Source of the DNA: an uncultured Faecalibacterium sp.
GTDB taxonomy: Bacteria; Bacillota; Clostridia; Oscillospirales; Ruminococcaceae
Direction of reading: 5' to 3'
Length of the DNA stretch: 64,000 bases
NCBI GenBank assembly: GCA_937880095.1
Contig: CALFLK010000002.1
Span: 62,001-126,000, forward strand
In this document: positions 40,175 through 47,631 of the stretch, piece by piece
Numbering within the stretch: position 1 is the stretch's first letter
Layout: every line of letters begins with the position of its first letter
The notes under the pieces: model-generated
What the model saw: the letters and a program-made list of their open reading frames with translations, nothing else
The model's database searches: none
Told to the model about the DNA's origin: nothing
Program-made: the position numbers and the translations under genes

Positions 40175-41128
40175 ATGGTGAATTATCTGATGCAATTTAT
40201 GGATGGGAGCCGCATCAATGTGCTGGCAGCCCTGGTCAGTTTTGGGCTGACATTTTTGATGATTGAATTGTTCCGCAACAAACTGCCGCAGGACCACGGC
40301 CGTCAGTTTGCGGTCAATGGCGCGCTGTCCAAGGGCAAAGCCCGTGGTGCAGGTCTGCTGTTTGTGCTGTGCATGGCGCTGTGTGCGCTGGCATTTACGC
40401 CGTTCTCGGTGGAGCTTGCCATCTATATGCTGCTGCTGGTAGCCTCGATGCTTAGCGGCTATCTGGACGATGCAGCCGACACCCCGTGGAATGAATATAA
40501 AAAAGGTCTGATCGATTTCATCATTGCTATCGTAGCGGGCACCACATATCTGTATTTTAACGGAACCAGCGTTCACTTCCTGGCATGGACCTTTGAGCTG
40601 CCTTACATGGTTTATCTGGTGCTGGCAATCATCCTGATTTGGGTTGCCATCAACGTAGTCAACTGCACCGACGGTGTAGACGGTCTGTCCGGTGTGATGT
40701 CCATGATTACAATGGGGACCTTCCTGATGGCTTTCCATGAGGAGCTGGGCTCTTTTGCTACCGTTGTTGTGGTAGTTATGGCATCTGTTGCAGCCTATCT
40801 GTGGCGCAATGCATCTCCGTCCTCTGTAATGATGGGTGACGCAGGCAGCCGTGCGCTGGGCTTCTTTGTGGCTGTGCTGTCCATGAAGAGCGGCCATCCC
40901 TTTGCTTTTGTGCTGGCAGCGCTGGTGTTTATTCTGGATGGTGGCTTGGGCATTTTGAAAATCAGCCTGAAGCGCTTTTTGAAAATCTGGATTCTGAAAG
41001 ACATTCGTACTCCGCTGCATGACCATGCCCGCAAGAACTGCGGCTGGTCGGATGCACAGGTCGTGATTCGCTTTGCACTGCTGCAGATGCTGGTAAGTGC
41101 GGTTCTGTTGCTGATGACTGGTTGCTGA
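40175..41128 (+). CDS. mraY: Phospho-N-acetylmuramoyl-pentapeptide transferase (MraY-like)
   Basis: 317 residues, about ten membrane helices. The polyprenyl-phosphate glycosyl-1-phosphate transferase motifs are present: YLDDAAD (DD near 100), NVVNCTDGVDGLSG, GDAGSRALGFF and the C-terminal RTPLHDHARKNCGWSDAQVVIRF, which follows MraY's TPLHHHFE...GWxExxVVxRF. It would link UDP-MurNAc-pentapeptide to undecaprenyl phosphate to make lipid I. It stands alone here, not in a dcw cluster; a teichoic-acid-type relative cannot be fully excluded. Preceded by a strong promoter. Confidence 0.8.
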   Translation: MVNYLMQFMDGSRINVLAALVSFGLTFLMIELFRNKLPQDHGRQFAVNGALSKGKARGAGLLFVLCMALCALAFTPFSVELAIYMLLLVASMLSGYLDDAADTPWNEYKKGLIDFIIAIVAGTTYLYFNGTSVHFLAWTFELPYMVYLVLAIILIWVAINVVNCTDGVDGLSGVMSMITMGTFLMAFHEELGSFATVVVVVMASVAAYLWRNASPSSVMMGDAGSRALGFFVAVLSMKSGHPFAFVLAALVFILDGGLGILKISLKRFLKIWILKDIRTPLHDHARKNCGWSDAQVVIRFALLQMLVSAVLLLMTGC

Positions 41129-41196
41129 GCGCAATAGAAAAAGCCGATGTCTGATGCGGAAAAACCAGAGCAGTGGGTGTTTAGAAAATTAAAAAG

Positions 41197-41242
41197 AAAA
41201 CGGAGGGTATCTCGTTTGAGATGCCCTCCGTTTTGTTTTATG
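41197..41242. terminator. Terminator after mraY (bidirectional)
   Basis: ACGGAGGGtATCTC / GAGATgCCCTCCGTTTTGTTTT. Confidence 0.92.
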
Positions 41243-41261
41243 GATGCACTGTAAATAACGC

Positions 41262-41411
41262 TTAATGATTGGTTTTATTGTTTTGAATGGCATAAACAAT
41301 GCATCCGGTAACGGCTGCAGCAGTTGCAAGAATACAGCCTGCAAGATCCAAGAAGCATCCAAGATACCCGACGACGAATACGATCACTGCTGAAAGAATG
41401 GCTTGTTTCAT
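41262..41411 (-). CDS. 49-residue small membrane protein
   Basis: ATG 41411 follows AAAGGAGT by 6 bases and the frame ends at TAA 41262. Two hydrophobic stretches (about 4-22 and 24-41) in a hairpin arrangement with Cys residues, then a polar tail AIQNNKTNH. No family recognised. It has its own promoter and lies between terminators, so it is a one-gene unit. Confidence 0.65.
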   Translation of the reverse strand: MKQAILSAVIVFVVGYLGCFLDLAGCILATAAAVTGCIVYAIQNNKTNH

Positions 41412-41452
41412 TTTGCACTCCTTTCGAAAGACAGGTTTCTCCTTCTGATTTG

Positions 41453-41482
41453 ATTATAATGCGAGGAATGACAAAAAGACAA
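41453..41482 (-). promoter_or_regulatory. Promoter of the 49-residue membrane protein
   Basis: Minus strand TTGTCT, 18-base spacer, TATAAT. Confidence 0.6.
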
Positions 41483-41534
41483 AGGTACTTGTAAATTACT
41501 TGGCTGTAACGGCGATTCGAATGTGTGGAACAGA

Positions 41535-41924
41535 TTATCGGTTTTGCAGGATAGACTGATGGATTTTTTCAATTTGCTTTGCCATATATTCATTTCCGCC
41601 CTTCTTATAGTAACGAATCCCAAAGAAAACGGCATACAAAGCCCCGAAAAGCAAAGAAAGCACCAATGTGTTCTCAAAATGCAAAAGATGCAGGAGTCCG
41701 TATACGGCAAGGGAAGAAACAGCAATCGAAAAAATCGCAATTCCAATAAGGATGGGCGTTATCTTTTTGGTACGCCATGTGAGAAACCAGTTGCCCCATT
41801 GGGCAGCGTCAAAGTGCGACAGTTTGCCCTTGATCCAGAAAAGCAGCAAAATGGTTCCCACAGCAATGGCCTTGCATAGTAGAACAGCTGCGGCGAAAAC
41901 AGCCAAAAGCTTCAATAGCGTCAT
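41535..41924 (-). CDS. Small membrane protein of unknown function
   Basis: 129 residues. Hydrophobic helices at about 3-30, 55-77 and 80-102, with a basic linker (WRTKK) and a charged C-terminus (RYYKKGGNEYMAKQIEKIHQ). Start at 41924 follows AAAGGAATA; the open frame back to 42095 runs through the upstream terminator. Not recognised. Confidence 0.65.
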   Translation of the reverse strand: MTLLKLLAVFAAAVLLCKAIAVGTILLLFWIKGKLSHFDAAQWGNWFLTWRTKKITPILIGIAIFSIAVSSLAVYGLLHLLHFENTLVLSLLFGALYAVFFGIRYYKKGGNEYMAKQIEKIHQSILQNR

Positions 41925-42020
41925 GTTTATATTCCTTTCGATGATAGCAAATCGGTATGGGATAATTCTATCCTGCGTTTGCGACAGATTTGTTGCTTTG
42001 CAGAAACTTTCTCGTACAAA

Positions 42021-42090
42021 AGAAAAAAGAACCCGCACAGCACAAACACAAGGCTGTGTCGAGTTCTTCTGCAAAATCTTTGCGGGTTGT
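42021..42090 (-). terminator. Branched hairpin terminator after the 99-residue membrane protein
   Basis: Outer arms AACCCGCA (42030-42037) / TGCGGGTT (42081-42088), inner arms CACAGC / GCTGTG, followed on the minus strand by CTTTTTTCT. Confidence 0.65.
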
Positions 42091-42116
42091 ATCAAACCCC
42101 GGCGGAAGCGCGGACG

Positions 42117-42416
42117 TTACTTGTTGTTGCGGAAAACCCGGAACAGGGTAATCAGTGTGTTAGTCACCAACATGACGATTACATACAGCGTCAATACTTT
42201 ATGCAGGGTAGGGGTAACATCCAGCAGAGCGCTGTAATCTTCGATGCGCACAAAACCAAAGGTTGCGGCATGGCAGAAATATGCCGTCAGCGCAACAAAT
42301 GAAGCGGACAGCATGGGCATACATTGCGCCAGAGGGCTGTTTTTGCGCATCAAGGTGAAATTGCAAACCGTACAAAGAACACTTGCGATGCCGAAACAGA
42401 TGATGACCAGGAACAT
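42117..42416 (-). CDS. Small membrane protein of unknown function
   Basis: 99 residues with three hydrophobic segments (about 1-20, 32-55, 72-92) and a basic C-terminal RVFRNNK. Start at 42416 follows AGGAGTG. Own promoter. No family recognised. One of four small membrane-protein genes in this stretch. Confidence 0.7.
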   Translation of the reverse strand: MFLVIICFGIASVLCTVCNFTLMRKNSPLAQCMPMLSASFVALTAYFCHAATFGFVRIEDYSALLDVTPTLHKVLTLYVIVMLVTNTLITLFRVFRNNK

Positions 42417-42472
42417 GATAGAACACTCCTTTTCTATAACTGTAGTGCCGATATCCGCTTTCTGTTACGGCG

Positions 42473-42501
42473 ATTATAGCACGAGATGTATTCTAAATCA
42501 A
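42473..42501 (-). promoter_or_regulatory. Promoter of the 99-residue membrane protein gene
   Basis: Minus strand TTGATT, 17-base spacer, TATAAT (perfect). Confidence 0.8.
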
Positions 42502-42562
42502 GTGATAATTTCTGTTTAACAATAAAATTGTGCTGATAGTAGGGATACTGCGTCCCGAAAAA

Positions 42563-42606
42563 AGAAAGACCGGTACGGTAGAAAACCGCATCGGTCTTTT
42601 TGTTCT
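42563..42606. terminator. Bidirectional terminator
   Basis: AAAGACCGgtaCGGT / ACCGcatCGGTCTTTTT. It ends the PadR/HAAS unit on the minus strand. Between 42607 and 42701 I see no gene. Confidence 0.85.
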
Positions 42607-42701
42607 TATTGTTAGGGCAGACCAGAACGCTGGAAAGCCCATCTTTTGCCGCAAAGGCTTTGTGAAATCAGTGTTTTCTCAAGTGACGCAGAATCGTATC
42701 G

Positions 42702-43208
42702 TTAATCTTCGTCCGTCTTGTCTTTTGAGCGGGGTTTCAGGTGTCCCAACAGGTAAAAGACAACCAGTCCGCCCACAATCAAAAGCACAGGAATGATTTT
42801 ATCCGTCCAAGCGGATACAGCGTCAGATGTGACAAATACAGCAGTAGGACCGTCTGCCTCACTGATTACAGACACAATACCCGTTTCCAGCAGGTGCAAA
42901 CGATACAGCAGCCCAAGACCGATTGCAGACAGCGCAAGCCCTGCAAAACGCCAAGGGCTTTTCCGATAGGCAAAGTCCGCCATTTCGGCGTTCAGGCTGT
43001 CTGCTACCTGTTTGGGGGTACCCATGTCTGCCATGATTGCTTCGTAGCTTTCGCCTGCCTCGTGGCGTGCGCAAACGCCGCTTACAAGGTCCAGCATGAC
43101 CTGTGCTTTTACTTTGAACGGCAGGTGCAAATGCCATTCGATACGGTTCATATAGCGCTTGATCGGCGGCAGAAAACGAACTTCCTGCCCTTTGTACTTA
43201 AATTTCAT
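42702..43208 (-). CDS. HAAS/DUF1700-like membrane protein paired with PadR
   Basis: 168 residues. The N-terminal cytosolic half is a small helical domain (HLPFKVKAQVMLDLVSGVCARHEAGESYEAIMADMGTPKQVADSLN), the HAAS signalling domain often coded next to PadR repressors; two membrane helices follow (about 88-106 and 138-157) and the tail is polar. The start is ATG 43208, because AGGAGG is 6 bases before it and touches the ATG at 43214. It overlaps the padR stop, so it is coupled. Confidence 0.8.
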   Translation of the reverse strand: MKFKYKGQEVRFLPPIKRYMNRIEWHLHLPFKVKAQVMLDLVSGVCARHEAGESYEAIMADMGTPKQVADSLNAEMADFAYRKSPWRFAGLALSAIGLGLLYRLHLLETGIVSVISEADGPTAVFVTSDAVSAWTDKIIPVLLIVGGLVVFYLLGHLKPRSKDKTDED

Positions 43209-43560
43209 GGTCATCCTCCTGATTCAAAATGAAAGCGACGTCGGATTGAAAGGTCTGCCAGATTTCTTTCTGGTGTTCCAGACGTTCCAGACCTGCGGGT
43301 GTGATGGTGTACACTTTTTTGGGTGCTGCACGTCCGGTTTCGGTTTGCCAGCCGGATTCCAATAGTTTTTCTTCTTCCAGACGGTACAAAATCGGGTAGA
43401 GTGTGCCTTCTTTTACGCCTAATGTACCACCCGGCACGTTGGAAAGGCGGGTCAGCAGATCATAACCATAATTGGGTTTCTGACTGAGCAGTTTCAGTAC
43501 CAGCATTTCCATGACGCCTTTTTTGATTTGCCGCGCGAAGCGGTCTTCCTGCATGGGCAT
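43198..43560 (-). CDS. PadR family transcriptional regulator
   Basis: 120 residues. The PadR winged helix is clear: KKGVMEMLVLKLLSQKPNYGYDLLTRLS, VKEGTLYPILYRLEEEKLLES, APKKVYTITPAGLERL. It heads a two-gene unit with the HAAS-type membrane protein. A dyad overlapping the transcription start (43580-43606) suggests autorepression. Start at 43560, with AAAGGAAAT upstream. Confidence 0.93.
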   Translation of the reverse strand: MPMQEDRFARQIKKGVMEMLVLKLLSQKPNYGYDLLTRLSNVPGGTLGVKEGTLYPILYRLEEEKLLESGWQTETGRAAPKKVYTITPAGLERLEHQKEIWQTFQSDVAFILNQEDDHEI

Positions 43561-43579
43561 AGACTTACATTTCCTTTCC

Positions 43580-43606
43580 TATGTATTTAGGATTACTAAA
43601 CACATA
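43580..43606. promoter_or_regulatory. PadR operator dyad
   Basis: CTATGTaTTTAG and CTAAAcACATAG, 12-base arms with a single mismatch around GATTA. Contains the ATGT...ACAT ends usual in PadR sites and lies on the transcription start of padR. Confidence 0.8.
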
Positions 43607-43632
43607 GTATCACGTTGTAATACAGCTGTCAA
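43604..43632 (-). promoter_or_regulatory. Promoter of padR
   Basis: Minus strand TTGACA (perfect), 17-base spacer, TACTAT; the -10 overlaps the operator dyad. Confidence 0.85.
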
Positions 43633-43666
43633 TAGAAAAGAATGGTGCGGATTGATTGACTTGTAT

Positions 43667-43705
43667 AAAAAAGAGGGCGGCACCATCCATGCAGCCCTCT
43701 TTTTG
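43667..43705 (-). terminator. Terminator of the XRE/membrane protein operon
   Basis: AAAAAGAGGGC / GCCCTCTTTTT hairpin, 14 bases after the stop at 43719. Confidence 0.85.
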
Positions 43706-43718
43706 AGATAGAGAATAT

Positions 43719-44162
43719 TTAATACTTTTTCATCAGGTGGCGGAAGATGATCTGTCCGCTGATGAGCTGCAAAACCATATACAAGCCCAGATACAGAATC
43801 AATAGCTTTCCACTCTGAATGATTTGCAAAGCGTCCAGCACAGCGAAAAGCACGGTTGCTCCAGCAGTGACGCAAAGACCAAGCGCATATACATATTGCG
43901 CTGTCTTACCGCGAACTTTTTCCTTTAGTTCATCCTGCAGTTCGATGCGCTCCTGATCCAGCTTTTCCTGATAGCGCTGCTGGTTCTTCGGAGATGCCCA
44001 GTAGCAGTATTTTGTAATCATCAAAACACCCGGACAAATGCCTGCTCCGGCAAAGCCGCAAAGCAAGCCTTCCAAGGGAGTGTCTGTCAACAATGCAGCA
44101 ATCAAAAATGCAATGCCGGCAAGCGTGTATAAGATACCTACAACTAAATTACTCTTTTTCAT
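43719..44162 (-). CDS. Membrane protein of an XRE-linked operon
   Basis: 147 residues. Two helices at the N-terminus (about 5-24, 30-50), a charged cytoplasmic linker rich in Glu/Lys/Gln (SPKNQQRYQEKLDQERIELQDELKEK), then two more helices (about 85-105 and 112-135). Start at 44162 follows AAAGGAAT and overlaps the XRE gene by 14 bases. Pairs of a short XRE regulator and a four-helix membrane protein are common in Clostridia; role unknown. Confidence 0.75.
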   Translation of the reverse strand: MKKSNLVVGILYTLAGIAFLIAALLTDTPLEGLLCGFAGAGICPGVLMITKYCYWASPKNQQRYQEKLDQERIELQDELKEKVRGKTAQYVYALGLCVTAGATVLFAVLDALQIIQSGKLLILYLGLYMVLQLISGQIIFRHLMKKY

Positions 44163-44364
44163 TTTTGGGATTCCTTTCGTGCAAAAATACTTCTTCGATT
44201 TTCTTGTCGAAAAAGTCGGCGATGGTGAATGCGAGCTCCAAAGAAGGATTGTACTTTCCATTTTCGATGGAGCTTACGGTCTGTCGGGATACCCGAATGG
44301 CTTTAGCAAATTCTTCTTGATTCAGACCAAGCTCTTTTCGGAATGCTTCTACTTTGTTTTCCAT
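44149..44364 (-). CDS. XRE family helix-turn-helix regulator
   Basis: 71 residues, a single HTH_3 domain (EAFRKELGLNQEEFAKAIRVSRQTVSSIENGKYNPSLELAFTIADFF) with a short acidic/basic tail; YozG-like. ATG 44364 is preferred, 9 bases after AAAGG; the ATG at 44373 touches that site. Likely represses its own operon through the perfect palindrome at 44381-44398. Confidence 0.9.
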   Translation of the reverse strand: MENKVEAFRKELGLNQEEFAKAIRVSRQTVSSIENGKYNPSLELAFTIADFFDKKIEEVFLHERNPKNEKE

Positions 44365-44380
44365 GGGATTCATCCTTTCG

Positions 44381-44398
44381 TGTAAAGGCTCCTTTACA
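44381..44398. promoter_or_regulatory. XRE operator palindrome
   Basis: TGTAAAGG-CT-CCTTTACA, perfect 8-base arms between the -10 box and the start codon. A half site CCTTTACA recurs at 44436-44443, upstream of the -35. Confidence 0.85.
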
Positions 44399-44403
44399 AT
44401 CGA

Positions 44404-44431
44404 AGTATAACACAGAATGATGAAATGTCAA
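44404..44431 (-). promoter_or_regulatory. Promoter of the XRE operon
   Basis: Minus strand TTGACA, 16-base spacer, TATACT. Confidence 0.85.
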
Positions 44432-44465
44432 GTTTCCTTTACATAGAGGCGAAACATCTGCTCTG

Positions 44466-44516
44466 TGGCAAATAAAAATCCCCTGATCCAGCCCATAAGG
44501 GCGGAACAGGGGAGAG
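44466..44516 (-). terminator. Terminator of the 58-residue membrane protein
   Basis: TCCCCTG...TCCaGCCC / GGGCgGA...CAGGGGA hairpin; T-rich on the minus strand. Confidence 0.75.
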
Positions 44517-44541
44517 ATGTAAATTCAAAAGAAGAAGCGGA

Positions 44542-44718
44542 TTACTTTTTGGGACCATCCCAGAAAACCATCACAAAGCCCACAAGCCCCAGCAGCATCC
44601 AAATATGCTGCCAGTAGAAATCAAAATCAAAGCAGTATGTCCAGCCTACACTGTTAAAACCGATTATCAGGATCAGGCTCAACAGCATCAAAGCAATTCC
44701 TTCCAGTTTGCGATTCAT
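44542..44718 (-). CDS. 58-residue membrane protein
   Basis: Two hydrophobic helices (about 6-22 and 38-54) separated by an aromatic, acidic loop (WTYCFDFDFYWQH). Start at 44718 is fixed by AGGAGG; the open frame to 44808 overlaps the promoter. Own promoter and terminator. No family recognised. Confidence 0.65.
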   Translation of the reverse strand: MNRKLEGIALMLLSLILIIGFNSVGWTYCFDFDFYWQHIWMLLGLVGFVMVFWDGPKK

Positions 44719-44751
44719 AGCAGAGTCCTCCTTAATCCGTTTATTTTCCTG

Positions 44752-44780
44752 AGTATAGCAAAAAAGAAAACGCAGAGCAA
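44752..44780 (-). promoter_or_regulatory. Promoter of the 58-residue membrane protein
   Basis: Minus strand TTGCTC, 17-base spacer, TATACT. Confidence 0.75.
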
Positions 44781-44875
44781 TCACAAACAGAAAGAAATCC
44801 CCAACCATCCGGAATTGCCGAGTATCTGGGGGAACTTTGCTTATTGAAGGATGACGGAAAGAAGGAAGTGCGGTA

Positions 44876-44914
44876 AAACAAAAAAGCGTGTAGATCTTTC
44901 AATCCACACGCTTC
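44876..44914 (-). terminator. Terminator of tRNA-Ser
   Basis: GAAGCGTGTgGAT / ATCtACACGCTTTTTTG on the minus strand, directly after the CCA end. Confidence 0.85.
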
Positions 44915-44917
44915 ATT

Positions 44918-45009
44918 TGGCGGAAAGATGGGGATTCGAACCCCAGAACGCTTTTGACACGTTACACGATTTCCAGTCGTGCGCCTTAGACCAGCTCAGC
45001 CATCTTTCC
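44918..45009 (-). tRNA. tRNA-Ser (anticodon GGA)
   Basis: 92 bases including the encoded GCCA. Acceptor stem GGAAAGA / TCTTTCC, D-arm with GAGCTGGTCTAAGGC, anticodon stem ACGAC / GTCGT-like with loop CTGGAAA (anticodon GGA), a long variable arm AACG...CGTT typical of Ser, and T-loop GGTTCGAATCC. Promoter upstream and terminator downstream make it a single-gene unit. Confidence 0.96.
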
Positions 45010-45053
45010 ATATTTTGTTGTTTTGTCTTGGGGTTGTGCCCCCGACGCTGATT

Positions 45054-45082
45054 ATTTTACCGCACGGAGGAAGAAATGTCAA
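45054..45082 (-). promoter_or_regulatory. Promoter of tRNA-Ser
   Basis: Minus strand TTGACA (perfect), 17-base spacer, TAAAAT. The rest of 45083-45212 is AT-rich and I see only a short AAAGTTTTT / AAAAACTTT inverted repeat near 45165-45185. Confidence 0.85.
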
Positions 45083-45212
45083 GCATTTTTAGGAAGAAAT
45101 TTCAAATTTTTTGAAAAAATATGAGAATTGGTTAAAAACCAGCGTAGGCAAGTAGATTGCGTGAAAAAGTTTTTTCAAAAACTTTCGTGTTTGGCTGCGA
45201 TATGGGCAAAAG

Positions 45213-45248
45213 AAAACCCGCTTCGCTCTTTTGAAGCGAAACGGGTTG
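45213..45248 (-). terminator. Terminator after the DUF975 gene
   Basis: AACCCG...CTTCGC / GCGAA...CGGGTT hairpin, followed on the minus strand by TTTCTTTT. Confidence 0.8.
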
Positions 45249-45265
45249 AAAAATCAAATCAGAAA

Positions 45266-46006
45266 TTAGTAAGCAATAAAGCCGCCCAGTTCTTCCGGAT
45301 CAGACAAATTCTGTGCAAAAGCCTTCTCACGCATAGCAGCATAGAACTCAGCGCGGGTAGCGTCCATATAGGTAGACAGAGCAACCTCAAACAGGAAGCT
45401 CAGTGGGAGCAGCAGAATCCACAGGAACACACCCAAAACGGAAACCAACAGTGCGCCCAGCAGTGCCCAGCCCATGAAGGAAAGCTCCAAAATTGCCAGA
45501 TTCAGCTTTTCGCCGCGCATGATGTCACGGCTCAGCTGCTGCGCACGGCGATAATCCATCTGGGGATTTTCTGCCAGCAGGTAAGGAACCAGAGCATATT
45601 CATAGGTCTTGATCAGACCGGGGATGATCAGCAGCAGAGAGAACAGGAAAATCTTCAGGTCGGTCATAAACATGCCCAGCGTGATGTTACCGTAATCACC
45701 CTTGCGGAAAGCACCAAACAGAGAGCCAAACGGTGCATCCCCCTGACGTGCCTCCATGAAGTAACGATAATAGCCTACATGCAAGGGGGAAATCAGGAAA
45801 ATACCAATCACTGCACCAATCAGAGATGCAACACCAAAGATCGTCCAGAAAGAAGGAGAAATCTGGTTTATCTCTACGTTGGAGCTGACAGTAGCGGAAA
45901 GCGAGCCGCTCAGGATGGAATAAGCGATTACCACCAGAATGGTGGTTTTCCAGGTGCGGGCAAGGCATTGTTTTGCATTGGACTTTAAGAGTTCACGACT
46001 CCACAT
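45266..46006 (-). CDS. DUF975 family integral membrane protein
   Basis: 246 residues, beginning MWSRELLKSNAKQCLARTWKTTILVVIAYS and with IIPGLIKTYEYALVPYLLAENPQMDYRRAQQLSRDIMRGEKLNLAILELSFMGW, the recognised core of DUF975. Four to five membrane helices. Function unknown. Start at 46006 follows CGGAGG; it is downstream of the gene at 46059 in the same unit. Confidence 0.88.
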   Translation of the reverse strand: MWSRELLKSNAKQCLARTWKTTILVVIAYSILSGSLSATVSSNVEINQISPSFWTIFGVASLIGAVIGIFLISPLHVGYYRYFMEARQGDAPFGSLFGAFRKGDYGNITLGMFMTDLKIFLFSLLLIIPGLIKTYEYALVPYLLAENPQMDYRRAQQLSRDIMRGEKLNLAILELSFMGWALLGALLVSVLGVFLWILLLPLSFLFEVALSTYMDATRAEFYAAMREKAFAQNLSDPEELGGFIAY

Positions 46007-46058
46007 AATAAAAACCTCCGTGTATCAAAATCAAATGTAAGAATCAAGCAAAAGCCGG

Positions 46059-46571
46059 TCAGGCTTTTTCTTGCTCTTGTTTCAGCTGCTGCGCGATGGC
46101 TTCCTGTAGGACGGGCAGCGCCATATTGAACTCCCAGGCAGATACTTCTTCATACAGCTCTGTATCGGGCAGGATGGGAGGAATCATATCGGCAGTAAGA
46201 TGATCGTCCGGCGTCAGCGCAATGTGCGGCAGGGGAACCTGATATTGCGATAAAGTTAAAACGATGGATAACAGCTGGTTATACCAGTGCAGATTCGGCA
46301 CAGACGGATTGCACACATGGCACGGCGCGCACGGAACCAGATTCAGCAGATGGGTGGGGTACTTTGCACCGGCACAATGGGAATCGCTGGCGTGAAATAC
46401 CTCGCCGAAAGAGCTGTATCGGGCGGAGCAGATATCTTTTCCGTTTACCGCAATATGGGGCATCCCATCGTTATCCAGATAACTGCCGGATGGTGCACCA
46501 GCCAGCTGCATGAGGGTGCAGTTTTGAATCACCGTGCGAAAAGACTGTTGCGTCTGCTGTGCAGATTCCAT
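46059..46571 (-). CDS. Cys-containing protein of unknown function
   Basis: 170 residues, no membrane helix or signal peptide. A central CAPCHVC cluster, further Cys at CSAR and HCAG, and a helical Gln/Glu-rich C-terminus (EAIAQQLKQEQEKA). The Cys cluster could bind metal. I do not recognise the family. The start at 46571 follows a GAGGAT-like site; the promoter lies 33 bases upstream. It precedes the DUF975 gene by 52 bases and is probably co-transcribed. Confidence 0.65.
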   Translation of the reverse strand: MESAQQTQQSFRTVIQNCTLMQLAGAPSGSYLDNDGMPHIAVNGKDICSARYSSFGEVFHASDSHCAGAKYPTHLLNLVPCAPCHVCNPSVPNLHWYNQLLSIVLTLSQYQVPLPHIALTPDDHLTADMIPPILPDTELYEEVSAWEFNMALPVLQEAIAQQLKQEQEKA

Positions 46572-46603
46572 GATTTTTCATCCTCGCTTTATCACTTTTC
46601 TTT

Positions 46604-46632
46604 ATAATAACACGTCGAAATTTTGCGGGCAA
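46604..46632 (-). promoter_or_regulatory. Promoter of the 46059 gene
   Basis: Minus strand TTGCCC, 17-base spacer, TATTAT. Confidence 0.65.
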
Positions 46633-46746
46633 TATAAAATACACTTAATAGGTATAATTATAGCGAAAAATGTCCGTTTTTGTTCGCTTTTAACCGGAAA
46701 AGTCCTTGCGGGTAAAAGTATCATGCGTTATACTGAAAAAAATATG

Positions 46747-46752
46747 TATAAT
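46747..46752 (+). promoter_or_regulatory. -10 element before the sugar transferase gene
   Basis: TATAAT 50 bases before ATG 46802; another TATAAT lies at 46653-46658. Neither has a good -35. Confidence 0.35.
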
Positions 46753-46801
46753 TTATCTCTTATATGCAGCAAACTGTGTATGAGAGACGGGAGGTTCAGC
46801 T

Positions 46802-47458
46802 ATGGAACATAATAATGTGCCGACTGGTTTTTATGCACGCTTTGGAAAGCGTGCATTGGATATTCTGCTTTCGCTGGCTGGCATCATTGTGCTTTCGCCG
46901 GTGTACTTGATTTTGGCTTTGGCAATCAAGCTGGATTCACCCGGTCCTATTTTTTTCAAACAGAAGCGTGTGGGTATTCATAAAACCCATTTTCCCATCC
47001 TGAAATTCCGCACGATGCGCATTGACACCCCCCACGATGTGCCTACCCATCTTTTGGGCAACCCCGACCAGTGGATCACCCGCGTGGGCAAGTTCCTGCG
47101 GAAAACCAGCTTGGATGAACTGCCCCAGATCTTTAATATTTTTGCCGGTCAGATGAGCGTGATCGGTCCGCGCCCCGCACTGTGGAATCAGGATGATCTG
47201 ATTGCAGAACGGGATAAATACGGCGCAAATGATGTGCGCCCCGGTTTGACCGGCTGGGCGCAGATCAACGGTCGTGACGAGCTGGAAATTGATGTAAAAG
47301 CACGTTATGACGGCGAATATGTGCAGAAGATGAGCTTTGGGTTTGACGTGAAGTGCTTCTTCGGCACGATTTTTTCGGTACTGCGCAGCGACGGTGTTGT
47401 GGAAGGCGGAACCGGAAGCATGAATCCTTCTCAAAAGGAAGATTCTCAGAATCAATAA
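46802..47458 (+). CDS. Initiating phosphoglycosyl transferase (bacterial sugar transferase, PglC/WcaJ type)
   Basis: 218 residues, monotopic. RALDILLSLAGIIVLSPVYLILALAIKLDSPGPIFFKQKRVG is the re-entrant membrane helix and first motif; LKFRTMRID, RKTSLDELPQ (catalytic Asp-Glu), NIFAGQMSVIGPRP and RPGLTGWAQINGRD complete the family. It moves a sugar-1-phosphate from a UDP-sugar to undecaprenyl phosphate, the first step of a surface glycan or glycoprotein glycan. Next gene is a PglF/CapD-like dehydratase that could supply its sugar. AGGTTCAG precedes the start. Confidence 0.92.
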   Translation: MEHNNVPTGFYARFGKRALDILLSLAGIIVLSPVYLILALAIKLDSPGPIFFKQKRVGIHKTHFPILKFRTMRIDTPHDVPTHLLGNPDQWITRVGKFLRKTSLDELPQIFNIFAGQMSVIGPRPALWNQDDLIAERDKYGANDVRPGLTGWAQINGRDELEIDVKARYDGEYVQKMSFGFDVKCFFGTIFSVLRSDGVVEGGTGSMNPSQKEDSQNQ

Positions 47459-47465
47459 GGCAAAG

Positions 47466-47520
47466 CAGCTCCGGCAGAAAAGAGAGAACTTTGGCGAGTT
47501 CTGGACTTTTTTGCCGGAGT
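47466..47520 (+). terminator. Terminator-like hairpin between the two sugar genes
   Basis: CTCCGGCA / TGCCGGAG arms with a long loop that carries an AGAACT / AGTTCT inner pair. It is followed by TTGTGTTATACT, which is promoter sequence. Confidence 0.55.
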
Positions 47521-47531
47521 TGTGTTATACT
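47502..47531 (+). promoter_or_regulatory. Promoter of the CapD/PglF-like gene
   Basis: TGGACT (47502-47507), 18-base spacer, TATACT (47526-47531). Confidence 0.55.
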
Positions 47532-47631
47532 GACTTGGTTGTACTACTTTTACATCGTGCAAAATGCAGAATCATTCTGTCGCTTGCAGACAGGATTCCA
47601 TACAGAAATTTAATACAGAAGGGGATTTGAC

